Of a stretch of DNA of 64,000 bases, positions 40,368 to 48,971 are shown in pieces. The position numbers and the translations under genes were made by a program. The stretch spans positions 207,910 to 271,909 of the forward strand of contig NZ_JAGFUX010000003.1 in NCBI RefSeq assembly GCF_017601095.1, given 5' to 3'. The notes under the pieces are model-generated. The model did no database searches. It saw only the letters and a list, made by a program, of their open reading frames with translations, and had not been told where the DNA came from. Each line of letters starts with the position of its first letter. Position 1 is the first letter of the stretch. Origin of the DNA: Streptococcus suis (GTDB lineage: Bacteria > Bacillota > Bacilli > Lactobacillales > Streptococcaceae).

Positions 40368-42215
40368 TTATTCTTCCGTTGCTAATTTTTTCTTTTTAGC
40401 AGCCTTGTCACGCTCTGCCTTGTTCAAGACTTGCTTACGAAGACGGATTGATTCTGGCGTTACTTCCATGTACTCATCGTCGTTCAAGAATTCAAGTGAT
40501 TCCTCAAGAGTCAAGATACGTGGCGTCTTGATAACAGACGTTTGGTCCTTGGTTGCAGAACGGACGTTGGTCATTTGTTTAGCAGTTGTGATGTTGACTG
40601 TCAAGTCGTTGTCACGCGAGTTTTCACCGATAATCATACCTTCGTATACTTCAGTACCTGGGTTGACAAAGATGGTTCCACGCTCTTCAATACGCATGAT
40701 AGAGTAGGTCGTTGCCTTACCTTGATCGATGGAAACAAGAGCACCACGGTGGCGACCACCGATTTCTCCTTGAACAACTGGCAAGTATTGATCGAAGGTG
40801 TGGTTCATGATACCGTATCCACGTGTCATAGAAAGGAATTCTGTTGAGTAGCCAATCAAACCACGGGCTGGTACAAGGAAAACCAATCGAGTTTGACCAT
40901 TACCAGTTGAAATCATATCCAACATATCACCCTTGCGCTCTGAAAGAGACTGGATAACTGAACCTTGGTATTCTTCTGGTGTGTCGATTTGCACACGCTC
41001 GAAGGGCTCCATCTTCACTCCGTCGATTTCCTTGATGATAACCTCTGGACGTGATACTTGAAGCTCATAGCCTTCACGACGCATGGTTTCAATCAAGATC
41101 GACAAGTGCAATTCACCACGACCTGAAACAGTCCATTTATCTGGAGAGTCTGTCGCATCTACACGAAGGGATACATCCGTCTGCAATTCTGCCAAAAGAC
41201 GCTCTTCGATTTTACGTGATGTTACCCATTTACCTTCACGACCTGCAAATGGTGAGTTGTTGACCAAGAAAGTCATCTGAAGAGTTGGCTCGTCAATACG
41301 AAGAACTGGAAGTGGCTCAACCGCATCAGTTGGTGTTACAGTTTCACCAACGAAGATATCTTCCATACCTGAAACGGCAATCAAGTCCCCAGCTTTAGCT
41401 TCTTGGATTTCCTTACGCTCAAGACCGAAGAAACCAAATAGCTTAGTAACACGGAAGTTTTTAGTAGTACCGTCTAGTTTTGAAAGGGTAACCTGGTCAC
41501 CTACTTTTACGGTTCCACGGAAGACACGACCGATACCGATACGACCTACGAAGTCGTTGTAGTCCAAAAGGGATACTTGGAACTGCAAAGGTTCATCTGA
41601 GTTATCAACTGGTGCAGGGATGTGCTCGATGATGGTATCAAAGATTGGTGCCATAGTTTCTTCTTGGTCTGCTGGATTGTCAGACAAAGATGACGTTCCG
41701 TTGATGGCTGACGCATAAACAACAGGGAATTCCAATTGGTCATCATCTGCACCGAGTTCGATGAAGAGCTCAAGCACTTCATCTACAACTTCTTCTGGAC
41801 GAGCAGAAGGCTTATCAATCTTGTTGACAACGACGATTGGTGTCAAATTTTGTTCAAGTGCTTTTTTCAATACGAAACGAGTCTGTGGCATGGTCCCTTC
41901 GTAGGCATCTACGACAAGGACAACACCGTCAACCATTTTCATGATCCGCTCAACCTCACCACCGAAGTCCGCGTGTCCTGGTGTATCCATGATGTTGATA
42001 CGTGTTCCGTTGTAGGCTACAGCAGTGTTTTTAGCAAGGATGGTGATTCCACGCTCTTTTTCAATATCGTTCGAGTCCATGGCACGCTCGTCTAACTGCG
42101 TACGCTCATCAAGAGTTTGTGATTGCTTCAAGAGCTCATCAACAAGGGTTGTTTTTCCGTGGTCAACGTGGGCAATAATGGCTACGTTACGGATGTCATT
42201 TCTAAGTTTTGTCAT
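40368..42215 (-). CDS. typA: Ribosome-associated GTPase TypA/BipA
   Basis: TypA is an EF-G-like GTPase that helps 50S assembly and stress adaptation. The 615 residues show G1 [15 protein letters not shown], the G2 Thr in [12 protein letters not shown]3 [14 protein letters not shown]4 VVNKIDKP and the family's C-terminal domain ([20 protein letters not shown]). The ATG is preceded by a GAGGATATT site. DUF3165 follows in the same direction. Confidence 0.97.
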   Translation of the reverse strand: MTKLRNDIRNVAIIAHVDHGKTTLVDELLKQSQTLDERTQLDERAMDSNDIEKERGITILAKNTAVAYNGTRINIMDTPGHADFGGEVERIMKMVDGVVLVVDAYEGTMPQTRFVLKKALEQNLTPIVVVNKIDKPSARPEEVVDEVLELFIELGADDDQLEFPVVYASAINGTSSLSDNPADQEETMAPIFDTIIEHIPAPVDNSDEPLQFQVSLLDYNDFVGRIGIGRVFRGTVKVGDQVTLSKLDGTTKNFRVTKLFGFFGLERKEIQEAKAGDLIAVSGMEDIFVGETVTPTDAVEPLPVLRIDEPTLQMTFLVNNSPFAGREGKWVTSRKIEERLLAELQTDVSLRVDATDSPDKWTVSGRGELHLSILIETMRREGYELQVSRPEVIIKEIDGVKMEPFERVQIDTPEEYQGSVIQSLSERKGDMLDMISTGNGQTRLVFLVPARGLIGYSTEFLSMTRGYGIMNHTFDQYLPVVQGEIGGRHRGALVSIDQGKATTYSIMRIEERGTIFVNPGTEVYEGMIIGENSRDNDLTVNITTAKQMTNVRSATKDQTSVIKTPRILTLEESLEFLNDDEYMEVTPESIRLRKQVLNKAERDKAAKKKKLATEE

Positions 42216-42327
42216 AATATCCTCTATATCATTTAATGTAACTAAAAAAGTATATCATAGATTGACTGAAAAATCACAGATAATCACATTGTAAATGTTT
42301 TCAGTTTGTTTGATAAACAAGAAAGAA

Positions 42328-42358
42328 AAGAGATTGAAAACCAATCTCTTCTTTTTTT
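42328..42358. terminator. Terminator of asnA, probably bidirectional
   Basis: AAGAGATTG and CAATCTCTT form a perfect nine-pair stem around AAAAC. T-rich sequence lies on both strands' 3' sides. It touches the asnA stop. Confidence 0.8.
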
Positions 42359-43349
42359 ACAAAATATTCTCGAAGTTGTCTCGCACTTCTTGTGGCCACA
42401 CGCTAGACTGCACTTCACCGATATGTTTCTTACGAAGCAAGAACATGGCCAAACGCGATTGCCCAATACCACCACCGATAGACAGCGGAAGCAAACCACT
42501 CAAGAGTGCCTTGTGCCAGTCAAATTCCAAGCGCTCTTCATCTCCTGTAATAGCTACTTGGCGACGAAGGGCTGCCTCATCAACCCGAATCCCCATTGAG
42601 GATAATTCGAAGGCTGAACCCAAGACCTCGTTCCAAACCAAGATATCCCCATTTAGTCCCTTGTAGCCTGGCTCAGATGGACTGGTCCAGTCATCGTAGT
42701 CTGGTGCACGGCCGTCATGTGGCTTACCGTCAGCCAACTCTCCACCAATACCAATCAGAAAGACTGCCCCGTACTCCTTGGCCACCACATTTTCACGCTC
42801 TTTTGGCGTCAAATCAGGGAAATTTTTCACCAAGTCTTCCGTATGGATAAAGGTGATTTTCTTCGGCAAAACAGACTCAATGTCATAACGAGCTTCAACG
42901 GCCAATTCGGTCAGACGGATAGCTTTGTAAATCTGCTCCACCGTTTCCTTCAAATATGCCAAGTTACGACGACCTGCTGGAATCACCTTTTCCCAGTCCC
43001 ACTGGTCCACATAGACTGAGTGGATTTCATCTAAGGAATCTTCATCTGGACGAAGGGCCTTCATATGCACAAAGAGACCTTCACCTTCATTAAAACCGAA
43101 ACGAGCCAAGGTATGACGCTTCCATTTTGCAAGAGAGTGAACCACCTCATAGGTCGCATTGGGAATCAATTTCACATTCACCGATACTGCATTCTCCACG
43201 CCGGACAAATTATCTTGGATACCATCCCCGACACGACTCAAAATCGGTCCTTGCACTTCTACGATTTCTAACTTGTCTTTCAAATACTGGGTGAATGTAT
43301 TTTTGACGAAAGAAATCTCCTCTTGCTGATGAATGAAGCTTTTCTTCAT
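42357..43349 (-). CDS. asnA: Aspartate--ammonia ligase
   Basis: AsnA makes asparagine from aspartate, ammonia and ATP. The 330-residue protein shows the family blocks [56 protein letters not shown] and [33 protein letters not shown] precedes the ATG. It has its own promoter (43379-43406) and terminator, so it is independent of the restriction locus upstream. Confidence 0.97.
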   Translation of the reverse strand: MKKSFIHQQEEISFVKNTFTQYLKDKLEIVEVQGPILSRVGDGIQDNLSGVENAVSVNVKLIPNATYEVVHSLAKWKRHTLARFGFNEGEGLFVHMKALRPDEDSLDEIHSVYVDQWDWEKVIPAGRRNLAYLKETVEQIYKAIRLTELAVEARYDIESVLPKKITFIHTEDLVKNFPDLTPKERENVVAKEYGAVFLIGIGGELADGKPHDGRAPDYDDWTSPSEPGYKGLNGDILVWNEVLGSAFELSSMGIRVDEAALRRQVAITGDEERLEFDWHKALLSGLLPLSIGGGIGQSRLAMFLLRKKHIGEVQSSVWPQEVRDNFENIL

Positions 43350-43378
43350 ACCTTACCTCCTTAAAATTTATACACCTT

Positions 43379-43406
43379 ATTATACTCTTTTTTACCCACT
43401 TGTAAA
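43379..43406 (-). promoter_or_regulatory. Promoter of asnA
   Basis: TTTACA (43401-43406), 16 bp spacer, TATAAT (43379-43384) on the minus strand, in the 66 bp gap after the YjbR-EVE gene. No terminator for the upstream operon is visible, so read-through into asnA is possible. Confidence 0.65.
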
Positions 43407-43415
43407 GTCTTTTTA

Positions 43416-44495
43416 TTAAATATTCTGATAATTTAATGGAGGTTTTTTCACTTCGGCTGACAGCACTTCTATCACGCCCTCTGTCAAGCGTCTAGGACCA
43501 CGCACCGCCCTGACACCCAAGTCCATCATGCGCGCTCTAGGAAGTACATCATCGGACAGCTGAGCAAGCAGTTCCACCTGCATGACTTTCTTATCTGTAG
43601 GAATGTCTGATTGTCCGTGATTTTCTAGATTCGCCCCCAAGACATGACAAACATACCGAATAGCCTGTACTGGTGCCGTCACATAGATGGCTACGATGTC
43701 CCCAGCTTGAATGGTTGATTTTTGCGGCCAATAGACAATCTTATTTTCCGTAAACTCGGTATCAATATCATAGACCTTTGGATTGGCTGGAATAACCCAG
43801 TAATCAGGCCCTTGCTCCGCCTTGTAGGATTTCGGTCCCACCAAATAACGACTTTTCTCAAGGAGGGCAAACACCGTCTGGTCCTCCACCGTATCATCCA
43901 GTAAGACTGATACCCAGGTCTTCTTCGACATATGGTAGGCAGGGAAGATGCCCGACTGACTCAGCAGCTCTGCTATTTCCCGACCGTCAACCTTGAGATT
44001 GACAATCTCCACCTCTTCTTGAGACCCGCTCCCATCCAGCTTGTCCCTCGGAATCTGACTCACCAGGGCGTACCACTTGTCATTGGCAGGGTGGCGAAAT
44101 GCCCCATAGGTCGGCAACTTGGCAAAGGGATAGTCAGGCAGGTCCCCCCACTGCTCCTTGATGAGCTGGGCTATGCGGTTGCTTTGGTCTTTGGTAAATG
44201 GCAGAGCGATGCAACATGCCTCCTCTACCCGATCCAAAATGGACTGGTAAGCCTCACGTACCTGACCCACAAAAGCCCCAGCTGGCGCAGTCACCATATG
44301 GGCAGTATAGACCTCCTCCATCTCACAATCCCAAACATAGGACGACAGATGACCAGCCTCATCCACCTCCACCACTGCCTCAAACTGCCCCTCCATGAAG
44401 ACCTCACGGTAGGTGTAACGATTGTTGGAGAGGATAAAACCGAAAGGGATAAGGGAGGGGAGGTGGATTTGTAGTTTGCTATTTACATTTGTCAT
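43416..44495 (-). CDS. MmcQ/YjbR-type protein with C-terminal EVE-like (PUA-fold) domain
   Basis: I read the 359 residues as two modules. Residues 15-225 resemble MmcQ/YjbR DNA-binding-like proteins (TYREVFMEGQFEAVVEVDE; KWYALVSQIPRDKL; EIAELLSQSGIFPAYHMSKK; WVSVLLDDTV). Residues 235-345 resemble an EVE/PUA-fold domain (YWVIPANPKVYDID; IVYWPQKSTIQAGDIVAIYV; IRYVCHVLGANLEN). EVE domains are linked to recognition of modified bases. Its ATG overlaps the upstream gene's TGA (ATGA), with AAAAGGAAAAAA as ribosome site, so it is coupled to the probable restriction enzyme. Function is inferred. It could also be a chromosomal YjbR-EVE gene beside which the restriction genes were inserted. Confidence 0.68.
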   Translation of the reverse strand: MTNVNSKLQIHLPSLIPFGFILSNNRYTYREVFMEGQFEAVVEVDEAGHLSSYVWDCEMEEVYTAHMVTAPAGAFVGQVREAYQSILDRVEEACCIALPFTKDQSNRIAQLIKEQWGDLPDYPFAKLPTYGAFRHPANDKWYALVSQIPRDKLDGSGSQEEVEIVNLKVDGREIAELLSQSGIFPAYHMSKKTWVSVLLDDTVEDQTVFALLEKSRYLVGPKSYKAEQGPDYWVIPANPKVYDIDTEFTENKIVYWPQKSTIQAGDIVAIYVTAPVQAIRYVCHVLGANLENHGQSDIPTDKKVMQVELLAQLSDDVLPRARMMDLGVRAVRGPRRLTEGVIEVLSAEVKKPPLNYQNI

Positions 44496-46075
44496 TTTTT
44501 TCCTTTTCTACTAACCCAGCCAATCGCATCTGTTGGTGGATTTTCAGTATCAATCCAAATAAATTCAATACCGATTTCACCATTTTTGAATTTGGTTAAT
44601 CGAATACCATTTATTTCCAGAGATTCTAATTTCTTGCCTGTCAATACTTCACGTTCAGCTAATTGAAATACACCTCTCAGTAACCATTCCCCAAGAATAT
44701 CTTGCCTATCCACCGACTGAATGGCCTTGCCTGATTCTTGATTGATGTAGGCTTCAATAGCATCTCCTGATGATAGAAAACGAAGCGTAAAAGTTCGTTC
44801 TTCTTTCGACAGTGCCAATTTTTTGCCTGTTTCATCAAATGTCCCAACATTGTGACCGAAAAAGTCTGGTCGAGCATCATGAAACTTTTTAGAATCAGGC
44901 AGTGGAATGTAAACTTCACTAACTGGACGGTAAACCAATTTCTCCAGTTTTTCAGATAGCTTTTCAATTCTCGACTTCTGAGCAAAGTTTATCAAGGCAG
45001 TCCGAATTTTTTTCATTTCAGCTTTTACTTCTTTAGAGGACCACTTTTTCAATAAAATTTCCTCCAAAGAATAGGTTACAAATGCAAGTTCTTCCGAGCT
45101 GAGCTGATCCGAAAATTCCTCTTGGATTCTCTGAATGCGTGATAATCTATCTTTTTTAGCTAACTTAGCTCCACCATTAAAGGCATTAAAGCCTGAATTT
45201 TCTTCAACATGACCATGCTTATCTGTGATAACCCATGACACTGTATCAAGAACTTGGTTTTCTTTCTCATCCGCAGATAAAGTGTGGAGATTTTCAAAAA
45301 TATAAAATGGATCTTCCACATAGTCCACATCCCATGTATCTACAACTATCTCTTTGTTATGGAATGTCATGTGAAGTTGACTATCTGCTGCGGTATATTT
45401 GTAATCATGTTGGCCATCTGTAAAGGCAAAATTTGTCGGAGTTTTTAGACTGGTCGCTCCCTTAATCTGTAAATTTTCGACATCAATCGGAAGGTAACTG
45501 GTTTCTCCTACAAAAATTTGTGGCTTAGCTCCCTTTGCCGTTGGCATTAAGACATGGTAAACAGACTCCACCGTTGAGTCCGATGCAAAACCACGAATTC
45601 GTGCTTTTGAAGATTCAATCCGCTGGTTACGCAAGAGAGAAATTTCCTTGGCCAGTTTCAAGTAAAGTACCTGATTATTTTTATCTGCCGTTGCTTTATC
45701 TGGAGCAATCATCGCATTAAACTTAATCTCTTGTAAAATCTCGGTCCATCCCTGCGAATCTTTCTTGAACTGGGCAACTTTTTGGTCCCCTGACTGAATG
45801 CCGAAAGACTTGATGCCGACTAAGTATTTATACTGACTATCCACCATAACCGAAGCATCAAAAGAAGTGTTGGCAATATCCTCACCAACTGCTTGAAAGG
45901 CTCTCTGAAAGACTGTTTCTTGGAATTTGGAATTAATAATCGGAGCTACATAATTAAAGGTTTCATTTTCCTCATCTGTTTCAGACTTTTGCGAAAAAGC
46001 CTCGCTCAGACTCGCAAAATTGGTAATCAGTGTCCGATACTTTTCTTTCTGCTCTGCTTTTAATTTTTCCCACAT
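44492..46075 (-). CDS. Probable type II restriction endonuclease
   Basis: No family is certain. The 527-residue protein lies 66 bp downstream of a cytosine-5 methyltransferase gene in the same direction, the usual place for the cognate nuclease. Near the N-terminus, NYVAPIINSKFQETVFQRAF is followed by SFDASV and YLVGIKSFG (Asp73, Lys89), spacing that could be a PD-(D/E)xK site with a changed acidic residue. The C-terminal part (YIPLPDSKKFHDARPDFFG; FTLRFLSSGDAIEAYINQ; ILGEWLLRGVFQL) recalls the B3-like recognition domain of NgoFVII-type enzymes. An internal stretch (about 320-410) looks helical. The restriction role is inferred from position plus these motifs. Confidence 0.65.
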   Translation of the reverse strand: MWEKLKAEQKEKYRTLITNFASLSEAFSQKSETDEENETFNYVAPIINSKFQETVFQRAFQAVGEDIANTSFDASVMVDSQYKYLVGIKSFGIQSGDQKVAQFKKDSQGWTEILQEIKFNAMIAPDKATADKNNQVLYLKLAKEISLLRNQRIESSKARIRGFASDSTVESVYHVLMPTAKGAKPQIFVGETSYLPIDVENLQIKGATSLKTPTNFAFTDGQHDYKYTAADSQLHMTFHNKEIVVDTWDVDYVEDPFYIFENLHTLSADEKENQVLDTVSWVITDKHGHVEENSGFNAFNGGAKLAKKDRLSRIQRIQEEFSDQLSSEELAFVTYSLEEILLKKWSSKEVKAEMKKIRTALINFAQKSRIEKLSEKLEKLVYRPVSEVYIPLPDSKKFHDARPDFFGHNVGTFDETGKKLALSKEERTFTLRFLSSGDAIEAYINQESGKAIQSVDRQDILGEWLLRGVFQLAEREVLTGKKLESLEINGIRLTKFKNGEIGIEFIWIDTENPPTDAIGWVSRKGKK

Positions 46076-46141
46076 AGACTTTACCTCATTTTCTAATCAT
46101 AGTATAGCAAAAGAAGACTAGATTTTCACTAGTCCCCTTAC

Positions 46142-47374
46142 CTAATTATTCGTAATAGCAATACTATAAAATTCTAAATTCCCACCTTTTTTGACCAAAC
46201 GTAGATAGTCTTCGTCCGACAAAATTCCTAAACCGTCATTGTAGCTATCTAACTTAGCAATCGCTTCGTCATAGGTCGCAACAAAGTCTTTCACATAAGA
46301 CTGCCCTTCAAACTGACCATTCATCTTAGTATAGATGATGGCGACATTTCCAGTTCGTTCCAACTGTGACAGACCGGAGGAAGTTTTCAATGCTTCGGCA
46401 ATCTTATCCGCAATTCGCTTGATAACTGGTACAACAACGCTGTTGCCAGCCTGTTTGTAAAGTTGTCCATTAGAAACACCTTCCGGAATTTTGAAGGTCT
46501 TTGGATAACCTTGAACGTTAAAGGTTTCTTTTGGCGTTAGCTTACGAATTTCTCCAGTATCAGTCAAGATGAGAGGAACATTATGCCCACCTGTTCCCAT
46601 ATTAGCTGTCAGGGTTGGCACGACACCATTTTTATTTTCCCTTACATACTGACGTCGCCACTGGTAAACTGTGTCTTGACTGGTAACAGCGTGTTTTAAC
46701 TCTTCAAAGAAGGGCTGCTTTCCTTGACGATAATAGTAATTCTCCTCTGGTTTTGCCCCAAAATCAATGACATCTTGAAGCTCAGTGGTCAGCTTGATTT
46801 CCTCTGGAAACTCAAATTTGTCGTAGGCTTCCTTGTTATCAAAGCCAACAATATAGATCCGCTCGCGGTTCTGCGGGATATTTCCATAGTCCTTGCCGTT
46901 CAAGACCTTCCACTTGATAAAGTAGTTGTTCTCGGTCAAGGCTTCACGGATAACCTTGAAGGTATTGCCGTGGTCATGAGAAACCATGTTCTTCACGTTC
47001 TCGACAAAAATCGCCTTGGGTTTCTTGGCTTCAATCATACGAAGCAACTCAAAGAAAAGGTCGCCACGGTCATCTTCAAAGCCCTTGCGATAGCCTGCGA
47101 TACTAAAAGCCTGGCAAGGAAAGCCTCCTACAATCACATCGACTGTTTCCGAAGGGATTTCCTCTGGCAATACTGCGTGAATATCACGCCCGTCCAGATA
47201 AGTATCTGGGTAATTCAACTGATAAGTCTGTCTGGCATACTTATCAAACTCGTTGGCATACACCACTCTGAACTCGTTGGTCTGCTCAAAGCCCAACTCA
47301 ATTCCACCAACACCAGAGAAGAACGCTGCAATAGCAAACTTCCCCTGCTGGCGTGAACTTACAGAATTTGTCAT
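46142..47374 (-). CDS. DNA (cytosine-5-)-methyltransferase
   Basis: The 410-residue enzyme has all core 5mC blocks: motif I AAFFSGVGGIELGF (about 16-29), motif IV GGFPCQAFSIAG with catalytic Cys87, motif VI IFVENVKN with Glu125, motif VIII (QNRERIYIVGF), the target-recognition region ending in VVPTLTANMGTGGHN, motif IX RKLTPKETFNVQGYP and motif X GQLYKQAGNSVVVPV. The C-terminal tail (about 340-410) is longer than usual. The target sequence cannot be read from this. CAGGTGCTTAC precedes the ATG; the promoter lies at 47414-47422. It heads the methyltransferase-nuclease-EVE operon. Confidence 0.95.
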   Translation of the reverse strand: MTNSVSSRQQGKFAIAAFFSGVGGIELGFEQTNEFRVVYANEFDKYARQTYQLNYPDTYLDGRDIHAVLPEEIPSETVDVIVGGFPCQAFSIAGYRKGFEDDRGDLFFELLRMIEAKKPKAIFVENVKNMVSHDHGNTFKVIREALTENNYFIKWKVLNGKDYGNIPQNRERIYIVGFDNKEAYDKFEFPEEIKLTTELQDVIDFGAKPEENYYYRQGKQPFFEELKHAVTSQDTVYQWRRQYVRENKNGVVPTLTANMGTGGHNVPLILTDTGEIRKLTPKETFNVQGYPKTFKIPEGVSNGQLYKQAGNSVVVPVIKRIADKIAEALKTSSGLSQLERTGNVAIIYTKMNGQFEGQSYVKDFVATYDEAIAKLDSYNDGLGILSDEDYLRLVKKGGNLEFYSIAITNN

Positions 47375-47413
47375 GTAAGCACCTGCTTTCTAGGAAAATT
47401 ATTTAACTAGGAT

Positions 47414-47422
47414 AGTATAACA
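47414..47422 (-). promoter_or_regulatory. Promoter of the restriction-modification operon
   Basis: TATACT (47414-47419) is preceded by TGT (extended -10) on the minus strand, with CTGCAA 17 bp further upstream as a weak -35. Confidence 0.55.
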
Positions 47423-47500
47423 TTTTACAAGAAAAATTGCAGCCACTTACTCTTTAGTTCCATTGAAAAAATACAACATTATGATATCAGAGGAGTTTTT

Positions 47501-47905
47501 ATGCCACAAGTAGGAGATTGTTTTACAGTCACATTGAAATCCACTCACATTGGTTGGGGGACACACCGTTATTCAAATTCACGACCATTGATTACAGGTG
47601 AATGCTATATTCCAATCCCAGCTCACTGTGCTTGTCAATATGAAATTTATAACTCAAACCATACTCATATCCAGGATATTTGGGATCACAATATTTTCAA
47701 TGCATAATCAACTGATGGATATTTTAATGGAATTGTAAAGACAAGTGGAAGTAGCCAGTCAGGAGATATTTATGCAAAAAATTTATCCTGTCAAGGAAAT
47801 ATAAAAGCTTTCAATGATTGGTTTAATTATATGGAGGCTACGGTTGGCACAGAAATTCGAGTCAAATGGATTAGTTCGACGAATATTGTATTAACGTTAA
47901 TTTAA
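47501..47905 (+). pseudogene. Small unknown protein gene interrupted by one in-frame stop
   Basis: An ATG behind GAGGAGTTTTT opens a frame of 68 codons (MPQVGDCFTVTLKSTHIGWG at the start) that stops at TAA 47705-47707. The same frame then continues without further stops for 65 codons (STDGYFNGIVKTSGSSQSGD, later NWFNYM-like and TLI) to TAA at 47903-47905, and a perfect terminator follows 10 bp later. This says one gene of about 134 codons with a single nonsense change. I do not recognise the protein. It is transcribed divergently from the methyltransferase gene. Alternatives are a sequencing error or a truncated but functional protein. Confidence 0.7.
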
Positions 47906-47914
47906 TAATACCGA

Positions 47915-47967
47915 TTCTATAATTTCCATAGTGGATTCATCAACTATGGAAATTATAGAACTTTTTT
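47915..47967 (+). terminator. Very strong terminator after the interrupted gene
   Basis: TTCTATAATTTCCATAGT and ACTATGGAAATTATAGAA form a perfect 18-pair stem around ten bases, followed by CTTTTTT. Its intactness contrasts with the decayed sequence on its right. Confidence 0.9.
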
Positions 47968-47975
47968 AAATGTAG

Positions 47976-48320
47976 AAACAAGCCCATATAACCTATGATG
48001 AACGCTACGAAACTCACATTAGAAAGGACTCATATGGAATAAATCAAGAATTAAGGGAGAGACTTCCGATTCCTAATCTTAAAATTGAAAAGCAAAGATC
48101 TAACCAGAATAAAAAATATGTATTCTACTGGTTTCGTTTTCCTTATTTCACCTAGACAGCGTCATTTCAAGTGTAATATTTGGAAAATTGCGTTTCTAAA
48201 ACTCCACTTAGTAAAAAGAATCATCATACAGCTATTGCCATCAATCAGAAAATCACCCTATTACTCATTGAGAATCAAGCGATGAAACACATTCACATAG
48301 GCTATCCATTTCAGCCTTAA
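47976..48320 (+). pseudogene. Decayed coding remnant of unknown origin
   Basis: There is no start codon with a ribosome site, but coding-like stretches occur in successive frames. Frame one is open 47976-48155 (reads HITYDERYETHIRKDSYGIN ... NKKYVFYWFRFPYF, then TAG). After an apparent shift, another frame reads KTPLSKKNHHTAIAINQKIT ... HIHIGYPFQP and stops at 48318-48320. I do not recognise the protein. The rest of 47906-48423 shows only the terminator. It could equally be chance open sequence in AT-rich DNA. Confidence 0.35.
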
Positions 48321-48423
48321 CAGTTATGAGAAAACTCAAGGAGTTCAAATTAGAAAGTAGTATAAGAATTTAACTTCAGTCTTTTTACAACTTTTAGTAA
48401 GATATCCAAATTATGAACTAAAA

Positions 48424-48894
48424 TCATTTTTTCTGCCAAATATCCTCTAAACTATTAAACTCAATATCCCTCCAACTTTCCTTCCACAATTCAAAATAAA
48501 GAATGTCTTTAGACGAGGGTCCTTTATCGCAGGTATCGACTTTAACAATGGTAGGCATAGTAGTAGCTTCGCCAATTAACAACGCCTCTCCCGTAGATAA
48601 ACTCGGTAATTTATCTATCATAGTTCCCATTGAATCCGGTAATAAATGCTTAACATATGATTGATCCACTGGATTTGTCAGTCTCATTGTAATAAAGTTG
48701 CTACATTGAGAAAAAATTGTTTCCGATATTTCAGATGGTCTTTGACTAGACAATAATAATGTAACACCATACTTCCTTCCTTCTTTTGCAATCTGCTCAA
48801 TCGACTGTCTAGAAGCCCTATATTTAACTTGGCCACTTTTAGGAACATACTTATAACCTTTTATTGTCTCATTAGCTGATCGTGTTTTTACCAT
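48424..48894 (-). pseudogene. HerA-type ATPase C-terminal fragment fused to an unrelated N-terminus (deletion scar)
   Basis: The 156-codon ORF starts at an ATG behind AAAGGAAAAATC. Residues 1-14 (MVKTRSANETIKGY) do not look like HerA and resemble the beginning of a different protein. From residue 15 the sequence is HerA-like: YVPKSG, then IEQIAKEGRKYGVTLLLSSQ, RPSEISETIFSQCSNFITMR and LTNPVDQSYVKHLLPDS. In HerA/DUF87 ATPases this block follows the Walker B motif, so Walker A, Walker B and the N-terminal barrel are missing and the product cannot be an active translocase. The parsimonious reading is an in-frame deletion joining the first gene of a two-gene locus to its HerA gene. HerA partners in known antiphage systems include SIR2 and nuclease proteins. 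Confidence 0.7.
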
Positions 48895-48971
48895 GATTTT
48901 TCCTTTTCTCTTTTCCATAAGTATACCAAAAAACATTAGCATTTGCTAACGTTTTCATAATTATTAAAACT

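Noticed and set aside
43932..44474. 180-codon plus-strand frame inside the YjbR-EVE gene
   Set aside because: It is antisense to the coupled gene, with no start site; composition reflects the opposite strand.
46724..47356. 210-codon plus-strand frame inside the methyltransferase gene
   Set aside because: It mirrors the methyltransferase coding strand; the methyltransferase has all expected motifs.
48424..48894. Intact small HerA ATPase
   Set aside because: Walker A and Walker B are absent and only the C-terminal third of the family is present.
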